Below are positions 1 through 5,549 of a DNA stretch of 6,758 bases, piece by piece. Source of the stretch: CALHKP01 sp963558075 (lineage in GTDB: Bacteria > Bacillota > Clostridia > Peptostreptococcales > Anaerovoracaceae); contig CAUWFN010000062.1 of the NCBI GenBank assembly GCA_963558075.1, positions 1-6,758 on the forward strand. The letters are read 5' to 3'. Under the pieces are notes generated by a model. The model ran no database searches. It was given only the letters and a program-made list of their open reading frames with translations, and had not been told where the DNA came from. The position numbers and the translations under genes were made by a program. Position 1 is the first letter of the stretch; every line of letters begins with the position of its first letter.

Positions 1-155
1 TTCAGGAGCTAAATGCAGAAATCATCAGAACCTTTATCGAAAAGGTATATGTGTATCAATCTGAAACGAAATGGTCACGCAATACTAAGAAACTAAAAAT
101 CGTATTCAACTTTATTGGAGAAGTTGAAATCCCAACTAATATAAAAACGGCATAG
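1..155 (+). CDS. Large serine recombinase, C-terminal end only (DUF4368-like)
   Basis: Reading from base 3, 50 codons run to the TAG at 153-155. The visible residues include IIRTFIEKVYVYQSE near the start and KIVFNFIGEVEIP near the end. This is the pattern I know from the DUF4368 tail of large serine (resolvase/invertase) recombinases of TnpX or Tn4451 type and of many Firmicute integrative elements: a helix 'E.I..FI.KI.V', then a basic stretch, then 'I.FNFIG.I..P'. Such enzymes cut and rejoin DNA through an N-terminal serine to integrate or excise an element. The catalytic and zinc-ribbon parts lie off the left edge. It is the only + strand gene in the window, so it faces the rest convergently. 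Its stop codon lies in the left arm of a terminator hairpin. Family assignment is fairly secure; whether the full gene is intact cannot be seen. Confidence 0.8.
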   Translation, partial: QELNAEIIRTFIEKVYVYQSETKWSRNTKKLKIVFNFIGEVEIPTNIKTA

Positions 156-183
156 CCGCTATTAACGACTATGCCGAATTTTT
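148..183. terminator. Probable bidirectional rho-independent terminator
   Basis: The arms CGGCATAG (148-155) and CTATGCCG (169-176) are perfectly complementary over 8 bp. An inner CG/CG pair can form inside the loop. Five T follow on the + strand at 179-183. Five A precede at 143-147, giving a T tract on the - strand. The left arm contains the recombinase stop codon. The element can therefore stop recombinase transcription and also transcription arriving on the - strand from the zinc-ribbon gene. Confidence 0.75.
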
Positions 184-376
184 AAAAGCATTTAAATCCC
201 TTATTCAAACCAACAAACGAGCATTTATTTTTCTAAAACTAAAGTATAACAGTAGTGTTTCTAACGGCATACATGGTAAAAATCCCATCCATGCTCTAGG
301 TGTGCGTGGCAAACAAATTAACTTACACCAATAATTAAACCTAAATCTACTGTGTACGTGCATACTATCAAAACAG
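156..376. other. Gene-poor junction between recombinase end and zinc-ribbon gene
   Basis: Apart from the terminator at its left edge, neither strand holds an ORF with a ribosome site or a recognisable family. Because large serine recombinase genes often sit close to the end of the element they move, an attachment-site half is likely here, but without the other end no core repeat can be named. I see no tRNA gene and no convincing terminator for the zinc-ribbon gene. Confidence 0.4.
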
Positions 377-865
377 TTATCTAATATGCTGAATTCTCTT
401 TCCACACTGAGGACATTTTTCAGGAATAACAAGATAAGCTCCATCAACTCTTCCGATTGCAAGTCTCTGTTCTTCGATCATCTTCTGAGCAAGCTTGTGG
501 TTAACACTTGCCTTCTTTCCTATTGGGACAATATAAGGGAATCCACACTGGCAATGCGGACATCTCCAGTTCTTGTCAGGAATTTTCTTTGCCATAATCA
601 AAAATGCTGCATAACATATAAGTGAAAGAGCCATTATTAGGCCTATGCTTGCACCAAGCCCTGTTTTCATTATAGCTTCTGACTGTTCTCTGTTGATTAG
701 CGTATTAATCATAACGAATGCTAAAGTTATTCCAAATACACCCATAGACATCGAGATGCCTTTTGCTATTTTTTGATTCTTTTTTATGTTTTGTACGAGA
801 AAATCCGAGTCAAGCTCATCAACCTTGAGAGTCTTCATTGGATATTCTTCTCTAAAATTACTCAT
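377..865 (-). CDS. Two-TM membrane protein with C-terminal zinc ribbon, function unknown
   Basis: A 162-residue protein. Residues about 36-56 and 69-91 are two hydrophobic segments likely to cross the membrane, joined by a short loop with charged residues (NREQSE). The C-terminal part carries two CxxC knuckles, CPHC at 102-105 and CPQC at 151-154, separated by about 45 residues. This is a typical layout for a four-cysteine zinc ribbon. The N-terminus has a charged, probably cytoplasmic segment, and with two TM segments the ribbon is then also cytoplasmic. The start is backed by AGGAGG eight bases upstream of the ATG at 863-865; a second Met at residue 10 is a less likely start. It is the nearest gene to the recombinase end and transcribed toward it. 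I do not recognise a named family. A sensor, or a membrane-anchored zinc-ribbon protein of the kind common in Firmicutes, would fit, but nothing here shows a function. Confidence 0.75.
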   Translation of the reverse strand: MSNFREEYPMKTLKVDELDSDFLVQNIKKNQKIAKGISMSMGVFGITLAFVMINTLINREQSEAIMKTGLGASIGLIMALSLICYAAFLIMAKKIPDKNWRCPHCQCGFPYIVPIGKKASVNHKLAQKMIEEQRLAIGRVDGAYLVIPEKCPQCGKRIQHIR

Positions 866-897
866 TTTTCAATCCTCCTATTGCCTCTATGTTAAGT

Positions 898-926
898 AGT
901 GTAACATATTAAGAACAATGTAACAA
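898..926 (-). promoter_or_regulatory. Possible sigma-A promoter for the zinc-ribbon membrane gene
   Basis: On the - strand TTGTTA (921-926) and TACACT (898-903) are separated by exactly 17 bases and lie about 30 bases upstream of the ribosome site. Each hexamer matches the consensus at four of six positions. The heptamer TGTAACA occurs twice here in + orientation (900-906 and 919-925, 19 bp apart), which might be an operator-like direct repeat or chance. Confidence 0.35.
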
Positions 927-928
927 GC

Positions 929-1684
929 TTACTTTTCACAGGCAATTCTTTCGAAAACAAATTTTTTGCAATCAGATAAATCATCCCTATATCTATAGTT
1001 CAAACGCTCAAAGCTTTTAATTCCTTCCGGTGCCTCGATTTTGTTCTCTGCCATATATCTAACCATTTCTCCACGAGCCATTTTGGCGTAGGTTCCTTTT
1101 GTTACGAGCTTTCCTTTTGATTCTTCAACAAAATCAATAGTTATAAACTGGTCTCCATCTTCGAGATACGGCTCAATACACTTCGAATATTCCTTTGATG
1201 CAAGATTGATTATTATGCCGCTTTCGTCTCTAACCTCGTCATAAAGCTTTCGCCCCCAGAAATCATAAAGATTTTTACTTCCGTTAACCTTCGCCTTTGC
1301 CTGCATCTCGAGCCTATAAGGAGTCACGCCATCCATCGGTTTAAGAACTCCATAAAAAGCCGAAAGAATTCTCAGGTGCTCCTGAATATAATCAAAATGT
1401 CCGTATTCAAATACAGCAGGTGCCATGTACTGATATGCAATTCCCTCGTAAGATAAAATCGCAGGCGTAAGCTGCGTGTCCAAATTCATAGTCTCAAGAC
1501 GCTCAAAATTCTCGCGTGCCAGCTTTTCGCTACATCCCCAGAGAGTTTTAAGCTCATCAAAGCTCATGCTCTTCAAATACGACAAAACAGCCTCTGTTTC
1601 GCCGGCAAATACAGGTTTTCCTGCAGGCCCGAGGCTGTCTAAATCAATGTTCATTTTCTTTGCTGGTGAAAGTATAATTCTCAT
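929..1684 (-). CDS. yaaA: Peroxide stress protein YaaA (UPF0246/DUF328)
   Basis: A 251-residue protein, close to the 258 of E. coli YaaA. The family signatures are in order: MRIILSPAKKM at the N-terminus, LRILSAFYGVLKPMDG at 104-119 followed by PYRLEM at 122-127, LYDFWG at 139-144, INLASKEY at 159-166, and YAKMARGEMVRYM near 199-211. In E. coli YaaA is a DNA-binding protein of the OxyR response that lowers free intracellular iron during hydrogen peroxide stress, limiting Fenton damage. That role is inferred here from family membership. The ATG at 1682-1684 directly abuts the TAA of bcp (1685-1687). Its AGGTG ribosome site lies inside the end of bcp, so the two are almost certainly translationally coupled. 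It is the last gene of the plsC-bcp-yaaA operon, and I see no clear terminator hairpin after it. Confidence 0.93.
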   Translation of the reverse strand: MRIILSPAKKMNIDLDSLGPAGKPVFAGETEAVLSYLKSMSFDELKTLWGCSEKLARENFERLETMNLDTQLTPAILSYEGIAYQYMAPAVFEYGHFDYIQEHLRILSAFYGVLKPMDGVTPYRLEMQAKAKVNGSKNLYDFWGRKLYDEVRDESGIIINLASKEYSKCIEPYLEDGDQFITIDFVEESKGKLVTKGTYAKMARGEMVRYMAENKIEAPEGIKSFERLNYRYRDDLSDCKKFVFERIACEK

Positions 1685-2137
1685 TTACAGTTCACCTAAC
1701 ATTTTTTCTGGATCATCGGCAGCTTTGACTTTGTCATTTGCTCTTATAATTGTACCCTCTTCATCAATCAGATAAGTTGTTCTCACAACACCCATTGAAA
1801 CTTTTCCATAAAGCTTCTTTTCTTTCCATACATCGTATGCTTCGATAACCTGTCTCTCTGTGTCAGAAAGGATTGTAAAAGCAAGGTTCTGCTTTTCCTC
1901 AAATCTTTTATGAGATGCAACAGAATCTTTGCTGATTCCAAGAACCACTGCGCCCTTTTCTAGAAACTGTGGATATCTTTCGGAATAGCCACATGCCTGC
2001 TTAGTGCATCCAGGTGTATTGTCCTTTGGATAAAAATACAGGATTACCTTTTTTCCTCTATAGTCTGATAACTTATGCATTTCCCCATTCTGATCAGGAA
2101 GTTCAAAATCAGGTGCTTTTGTTCCTACTTCTAACAT
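1685..2137 (-). CDS. bcp: Thiol peroxidase, Bcp/PrxQ-type peroxiredoxin
   Basis: A 150-residue peroxiredoxin of the Bcp/PrxQ class, at full family length. The start VGTKAPDFELPDQNG is the usual N-terminal strand. The active site PKDNTPGCTKQACGY gives P37, T41 and peroxidatic C44, with C49 as the resolving cysteine five residues on, as in atypical two-Cys Bcp enzymes. R119 (VVRTTYLID) is the conserved catalytic arginine. The enzyme reduces hydrogen peroxide and organic hydroperoxides in the cytoplasm, being itself re-reduced by thioredoxin. The ATG at 2135-2137 is preceded by AGGAGG with 8 bases spacing, and only 15 bases separate it from the plsC stop. Its stop touches the yaaA start. Pairing with yaaA gives a coherent peroxide-defence pair: one removes the oxidant, the other limits iron that would react with it. 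Confidence 0.95.
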   Translation of the reverse strand: MLEVGTKAPDFELPDQNGEMHKLSDYRGKKVILYFYPKDNTPGCTKQACGYSERYPQFLEKGAVVLGISKDSVASHKRFEEKQNLAFTILSDTERQVIEAYDVWKEKKLYGKVSMGVVRTTYLIDEEGTIIRANDKVKAADDPEKMLGEL

Positions 2138-2152
2138 TCTAAATTCCTCCTC

Positions 2153-2884
2153 TTATGCTTTGCTAACGTCCGAATTTTCGTATTCTGAAATAGTGTCTAT
2201 AATTCTTTCTCTTACCAGCTCAGCAATCTCTGCAGTTTTCATCTGAGCGTACTCCTCGTAATGTATTGGCTCAAGGATATGAACCTGCACGGTAATTCTG
2301 CCTGGTATGTTCTTATCAAAGGGTTTAAACGAGTCAATCAGGGCAACAGGTACTATAGGACATTTCGCCTTAACTGCAGCTTTGAAACTGCCGCCTTTGA
2401 ATTCCTGCACCTTGTTTCCTTCCCTGCTTCTTGTTCCCTCAGGAAATATTACCCAGTTTTCGCCGGTTTTAACCCTCTCGCTGACTTCTTTTATTACACG
2501 AAGAGACTGCTTTGCATCCCCTCTATCCATAGGAATTGCTCCCATGCACTGGAAAATCTGTTTTACACCTGGAATTCTCATAAGTTCCTTCTTCATGACT
2601 GCCGAAAGCGGTCTAGGGCAAGCTTCTATCATAGCAAAACCATCAAAAACGCCCTGGTGATTTGGATAAAATATAAATCCATCTTCCTTCGGAATGTTTT
2701 CTGAACCGAAAACTTTTATATCGATGTTACCGCTGATTTTCGCACGCTCAAGGATTTTGCGAAGAGGCTTCATCTTCTCTTCTGCGCTGTACTTTTCTGG
2801 GTGAGCCGCATATCGGTAAATCTTAAAAAACACACCCGGAACGCGATGAATATTTTTAAAAACTATTTTTGTTAACCTGTTCAT
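2153..2884 (-). CDS. plsC: 1-acyl-sn-glycerol-3-phosphate acyltransferase (PlsC family)
   Basis: About 243 residues with the full PlsC acyltransferase motif set (numbering here includes one extra upstream residue): NHQGVFD with catalytic H77 and D82; GAIPMDRGD at 116-124 with the motif II arginine; FPEGTRSREG at 148-157, the glycerol-phosphate binding motif III; and CPIVPVAL at 176-183 (motif IV). The family transfers an acyl chain to lysophosphatidic acid, giving phosphatidic acid, the precursor of membrane phospholipids. A short hydrophobic stretch near the N-terminus (VPGVFFKIYRYA) suits a membrane-associated enzyme. Start choice: a TTG at 2885-2887 lies directly before the ATG at 2882-2884. 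The AGGAG at 2891-2895 is six bases from the ATG but only three from the TTG, so I take the ATG. It is first gene of the plsC-bcp-yaaA operon. Exact acyl acceptor is not shown by sequence. Confidence 0.92.
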   Translation of the reverse strand: MNRLTKIVFKNIHRVPGVFFKIYRYAAHPEKYSAEEKMKPLRKILERAKISGNIDIKVFGSENIPKEDGFIFYPNHQGVFDGFAMIEACPRPLSAVMKKELMRIPGVKQIFQCMGAIPMDRGDAKQSLRVIKEVSERVKTGENWVIFPEGTRSREGNKVQEFKGGSFKAAVKAKCPIVPVALIDSFKPFDKNIPGRITVQVHILEPIHYEEYAQMKTAEIAELVRERIIDTISEYENSDVSKA

Positions 2885-2919
2885 CAAATTCTCCTATACT
2901 TAAATTAATAATCTATACT

Positions 2920-2948
2920 ATTTTACCATAATTCAAGTATACGCGCAA
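2920..2948 (-). promoter_or_regulatory. Extended -10 promoter for the plsC-bcp-yaaA operon
   Basis: On the - strand TTGCGC (2943-2948), a 17-base spacer, and TAAAAT (2920-2925) preceded by TGG, giving an extended -10 (TGnTAAAAT). The -10 matches five of six consensus bases and the -35 four of six. Transcription would start near 2913, leaving a short leader before the ribosome site at 2891-2895. The site lies between the phosphatase stop and plsC. Confidence 0.65.
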
Positions 2949-2967
2949 AGCTCTTATAAATGAGAAA

Positions 2968-3417
2968 CTACCTTGATCTCAGACTTCTCAAAAGCCCCAT
3001 GCAACCTTCTGTTACATCATCCCATGTTGCATCAAAATTACGTGTGTACCATGGATCTGCAACATCGCCAGGTCTATCTGTATAATCCATAAGCATATGC
3101 ATCTTGCTATCTGGATCACCGCCAATAATTCTCTTCATATTTCTCATGTTATTTTCATCCATGCAAATTAGAAGATCGTAATACTCGTAATCCTTTTTTG
3201 TCATCTGTCTTGCAGTTTTTCCATCGCAGCTGATGCCATTTTCCGCCATCTTTCTCTTAGCCGGAGGGTAAACCGGATTACCTATTTCTTCTCTGCTAGT
3301 TGCTGCAGAGGCTATTTCAAATTCATCAGCAATCTCATATTTTTCTACAATTGCTTTCATCACAAACTCAGCCATCGGACTTCTGCAGATATTGCCGTGG
3401 CAGCTGAGTGTAAGCAA
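2968..3417 (-). CDS. Low-molecular-weight protein tyrosine phosphatase (start uncertain, possible N-terminal frameshift)
   Basis: A 149-residue LMW-PTP. The P-loop CHGNICRSPMAE gives nucleophile C6 and R12 of the CX5R motif, followed by the conserved S13. DPWY at 121-124 carries D121, the general acid, in place of the commoner DPYY. The segment LLICMDENNMRNM at 82-94 is also typical. These enzymes dephosphorylate phosphotyrosine or phosphoarginine on cytoplasmic proteins. The only in-frame start is TTG (3415-3417), with no good ribosome site; it makes the first strand a little short. An ATG at 3429-3431 overlaps the glycohydrolase stop as ATGA, a standard coupled start, but reads one base out of frame. 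Adding one T to the run at about 3415-3417 would fuse this start to the phosphatase as MMLNVLLTLSCHGN. The gene is therefore either a TTG-started protein or one just broken at its start. Downstream coding is clean. Confidence 0.85.
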   Translation of the reverse strand: MLTLSCHGNICRSPMAEFVMKAIVEKYEIADEFEIASAATSREEIGNPVYPPAKRKMAENGISCDGKTARQMTKKDYEYYDLLICMDENNMRNMKRIIGGDPDSKMHMLMDYTDRPGDVADPWYTRNFDATWDDVTEGCMGLLRSLRSR

Positions 3418-3427
3418 ACATTCAGCA

Positions 3428-4228
3428 TCATCTGTCTAGATGCGCCTCAAATGCTTGCAACACCTCAAGTAGCGGCTCAGGTAGGCGCTTATAGCATTCT
3501 TCCTTCAATTCATCAGGAACACCATAAAAGCCTTCTGCAATACTACCTGCAATAGCTGTCAATGTATCACAATCTCCACCAAGAGATACAGCAGTGCGGA
3601 TAACATCCTCAAAATTATCTCCCTCTAGAAAAGCAGTAATGGCCTCAGGTACAGTTCCCATACAAGTTTCTATGTGAAAATATCCAGGCCTAATTTCATC
3701 ACAGGTACGATTTAACTCATAACCAAATTCATGTTCAATATATTCCTTAATTTTAGACTTGCTATGGCCTGTTCTTGCCAAAAAAATAGCACTGGCAGTT
3801 GCTTCAGCACCCTTGATTCCTTCCGGATGATTGTGAGTAACTTCGGCAGAAAGCTTTGCTGCGTGTCTGACAGCATCAATATCATTATATAGCCATGCAA
3901 CTGAGGAAACACGCATCGCAGATCCATTGCCAAAACTATTATAGGCCTTGCACACCGGATTATGAAGCCACTGTCTGAACATTCCTCCGTACCCAGCATT
4001 AGGATACATCCTTCCAAACTTACGCATGCGATTAGCCAAAATTTGCAAAATCAAATCATCTGAAGCAGTCGGCTGTGCCTCAAGAAAAGCAAGACCGACA
4101 GCCAAAGTCATTACAGTATCATCTGTATATGTGGATTTGCGAGAGAATAACGGGAAATCCTTACTTTTATTTCCGCGATCACATTCATACGGGCTACCAA
4201 TGATATCACCTAAAATTGCTCCAATCAT
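3428..4228 (-). CDS. ADP-ribosylglycohydrolase (DraG/ARH family)
   Basis: A 266-residue protein with the family's dinuclear metal site: MIGAILGDIIGSPYE at the N-terminus, TDDT at 35-38, and SLGGDCDT at 215-222 with D219 and D221. GNGSAMRV at 100-107 and THNHPEGIKGAEA at 131-143 are other conserved blocks. Such cytoplasmic hydrolases remove ADP-ribose from modified protein side chains (arginine in DraG, serine in ARH3) or cleave ADP-ribose polymers; which substrate applies cannot be told. The ATG at 4226-4228 overlaps the stop of a vWA stub as ATGA, and a GAGGTGG ribosome site lies within that stub. It is followed by the tyrosine phosphatase, again with an ATGA junction. The macro-domain gene is immediately upstream, so two ADP-ribose handling proteins sit together, which points to reversal of an ADP-ribosylation signal. 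All metal-ligand motifs look intact. Confidence 0.94.
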   Translation of the reverse strand: MIGAILGDIIGSPYECDRGNKSKDFPLFSRKSTYTDDTVMTLAVGLAFLEAQPTASDDLILQILANRMRKFGRMYPNAGYGGMFRQWLHNPVCKAYNSFGNGSAMRVSSVAWLYNDIDAVRHAAKLSAEVTHNHPEGIKGAEATASAIFLARTGHSKSKIKEYIEHEFGYELNRTCDEIRPGYFHIETCMGTVPEAITAFLEGDNFEDVIRTAVSLGGDCDTLTAIAGSIAEGFYGVPDELKEECYKRLPEPLLEVLQAFEAHLDR

Positions 4229-4311
4229 CTTTTGCCACCTCTCTTCGAATCTTCTTTTTCCATTCCCGACATAGAACCACCATGGTCTAAAACAAATATA
4301 AATTCTGTCAT
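4225..4311 (-). CDS. 28-residue vWA-domain stub coupled to the ADP-ribosylglycohydrolase gene
   Basis: A short ORF of 28 codons, ATG at 4309-4311, TGA at 4225-4227. It has the best kind of ribosome site, AGGAGG eight bases upstream, so it is likely translated. Its residues MTEFIFVLDHGGSMSGMEK match the first beta strand and MIDAS loop of bacterial von Willebrand factor A proteins (usual form FVLDRSGSMSG.E). The MIDAS DxSxS is here D-H-G-G-S, so the first serine is lost. After about 20 residues the match ends in a basic, low-complexity tail and stop. The stop overlaps the glycohydrolase ATG (ATGA). I read this as a vWA gene reduced by internal deletion to its promoter, ribosome site and first codons, now serving at most as a coupled leader. 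A functional microprotein is possible but not supported by anything seen. Confidence 0.6.
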   Translation of the reverse strand: MTEFIFVLDHGGSMSGMEKEDSKRGGKR

Positions 4312-4332
4312 TTTGATATCCTCCTGTCCTTT

Positions 4333-4349
4333 ATTATAAATTCATTATA
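4333..4349 (-). promoter_or_regulatory. Two perfect TATAAT -10 boxes before the vWA stub/glycohydrolase operon
   Basis: TATAAT occurs twice on the - strand, at 4333-4338 and 4344-4349, 22 to 38 bases upstream of the stub's ATG. No good -35 lies 16-18 bases from either box (TTGTTT at 4353-4358 is only 14 bases from the nearer one). A promoter for the stub, glycohydrolase and phosphatase is likely here, but which box is used is not decided. Confidence 0.4.
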
Positions 4350-4369
4350 TGAAAACAAAAGGATGTATG

Positions 4370-4386
4370 GTCGCCTAGCATGCGAC
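4370..4386 (-). terminator. Weak hairpin after the macro-domain gene
   Basis: GTCGC and GCGAC form a perfect 5-bp stem with a 7-base loop just past the macro gene stop. The T-rich stretch (CCTTTTGTTTT on the - strand) begins several bases downstream of the stem, not directly after it. This would be a weak terminator at best, or partial separation between the macro gene and the next operon. Confidence 0.3.
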
Positions 4387-4389
4387 ATT

Positions 4390-5460
4390 TTATGTGCCAA
4401 TAAGCGGTTGATCGAAAGCAAAAAGAACCTCGTTCAGCTCAAACACATTGTAGTTTCCGTTTACTAAAAAATACTCCACAATCACATCAAATTTGCTGCT
4501 ATGAGAAAGAGCAAACCCTGCTCTACCGATAAAGTCCTTTGTTTCATCAATATCCAGTTCCAGTGCAAAAGCAAAGGCTAGCGCCGTTGTCTTAGACGGC
4601 TTGTAATCCATATTATTTCGAATTTTAGAGAAAAGCTTTCTATCCACATTTGCTTTTTTGTATATTTCAGAGTCTTTTTTACCTGTACGATCAATCAATT
4701 TAAGTAGAGTTTCAGAAAAACCTGCATCCAAATTTTTGAGTAGCTGATTCCAATCATCAGAACCCATAGACGTAGCTTCTCCTACTGGCATTTTATGATA
4801 TTCTTCCAATGCCTGCGTCGGATTAGTTTTATTATGTATTTGATTACTTTGCTTTAGCCATTCTTTAATGCGCCTTGCTTCAATACGAGAGCAAGAAACA
4901 CTTTCCGTTCCATATTCATCGATTGTTTTACTTCGAATATAGTTTTCGTCAATATAACTACTTACGGATTTAAATAATTTCTCCGATAGGGCGAAAGCTT
5001 CTTTGCCAAACACAACCAGATAAATCTGCATTTCATTTTCCAGTAAAAAAGTGCTAATTTCACGAACTGCTATTTGCAGAGCGAGGGGTTTTGGAAATCC
5101 AAAATTACCTGTAGCTATCAAAGGAAAAGCAATAGACTCGCATTGATATTCTTTAGCTAGTGCCAGTGATTTCTTGTAACATGAAGATAAAATCTGTTCT
5201 TCTGCGTGGTTACCGTCCTCCCAAACAGGTCCTACAGTATGGATAACATATTTGGCATCTAGCCTGAATCCTGGAGTAATAACTGCATCACCAAAATCAA
5301 TGCAGCCGATTTCCTGTCTTGCCGCAAGCAACTCTTCTCCGGCTTTTTTGTGAATCCCTCGATCAACGCCAGAGCCGATAATAGGGTTTGGATTTGCAGT
5401 GTTTACCACTGCATCCACTTGCATATTTACTATATCATTTCGTACTATTTCAAAAGGCAT
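4390..5460 (-). CDS. Macro-domain protein with C-terminal HTH-like extension
   Basis: A 356-residue two-part protein. Residues 1-170 are a macro domain: NDIVNMQVDAVVNTANP (8-24), the phosphate loop GSGVDRGIHKKAG (29-41), GDAVITPGF (57-65), YVIHTVGPVW (71-80) and PLIATGNFGFP (113-123). N20, N23 and the G-V-D of the loop fit the MacroD-like, ADP-ribose-binding and hydrolysing branch. After a linker (about 175-245) comes an all-helical region, 248-356, with KKDSEIYKKANVDRKLFSKI resembling an XRE-type helix-turn-helix core. Its last part (SSKFDVIVEYFL, LNEVLFAFDQPLIG) is a conserved tail I recall from clostridial macro proteins, without an assigned function. The ATG at 5458-5460 has GGAGG four bases upstream, a tight spacing. 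It stands between the GIY-YIG gene and the glycohydrolase operon. Likely role: reading or removing ADP-ribose, with the extension binding a partner or nucleic acid (inference). Confidence 0.9.
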   Translation of the reverse strand: MPFEIVRNDIVNMQVDAVVNTANPNPIIGSGVDRGIHKKAGEELLAARQEIGCIDFGDAVITPGFRLDAKYVIHTVGPVWEDGNHAEEQILSSCYKKSLALAKEYQCESIAFPLIATGNFGFPKPLALQIAVREISTFLLENEMQIYLVVFGKEAFALSEKLFKSVSSYIDENYIRSKTIDEYGTESVSCSRIEARRIKEWLKQSNQIHNKTNPTQALEEYHKMPVGEATSMGSDDWNQLLKNLDAGFSETLLKLIDRTGKKDSEIYKKANVDRKLFSKIRNNMDYKPSKTTALAFAFALELDIDETKDFIGRAGFALSHSSKFDVIVEYFLVNGNYNVFELNEVLFAFDQPLIGT

Positions 5461-5475
5461 AAAACCTCCATGTTC

Positions 5476-5505
5476 AAAAAAAGCACCTGCATTACTGCAC
5501 GATGC
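5476..5505 (-). terminator. Hairpin with T7 tract between the GIY-YIG and macro-domain genes
   Basis: On the - strand the stem TGCA/TGCA closes a GTAA (GNRA-type) tetraloop. It continues, past a bulged G, into GCATC/GGTGC with one G-U pair, for about nine pairs in all (5483-5505). Seven T follow at once (5476-5482). This is a fair intrinsic terminator for the GIY-YIG transcript. Only 15 bases then remain before the macro ATG, too few for a promoter, so macro transcripts must start inside or upstream of it and may be attenuated there. Confidence 0.6.
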
Positions 5506-5549
5506 CTTATACTACTTCAGAAAATATGGTTTATACATATATCTAGTTC

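Noticed and set aside
146..271. Repeat of AACGGCATA at 146-154 and 263-271 as a possible attachment core
   Set aside because: Only nine bases, and the first copy is explained by the terminator stem and the recombinase coding end; chance is likely.
205..462. 85-codon - strand ORF overlapping the zinc-ribbon gene
   Set aside because: Different frame from a well-supported gene over its first third, no ribosome site, and no recognisable family in the residues beyond the overlap.
2261..2704. 147- and 117-codon + strand ORFs across plsC
   Set aside because: Antisense shadows of a gene with a complete PlsC motif set; no ribosome sites.
2900..2967. Terminator for the phosphatase gene (CTC..GAG pairing near 2951-2964)
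   Set aside because: Only three to four pairs can form and no T tract follows directly.
3712..4017. 101-codon - strand ORF inside the glycohydrolase gene
   Set aside because: Alternate frame of an intact ADP-ribosylglycohydrolase with no family match.
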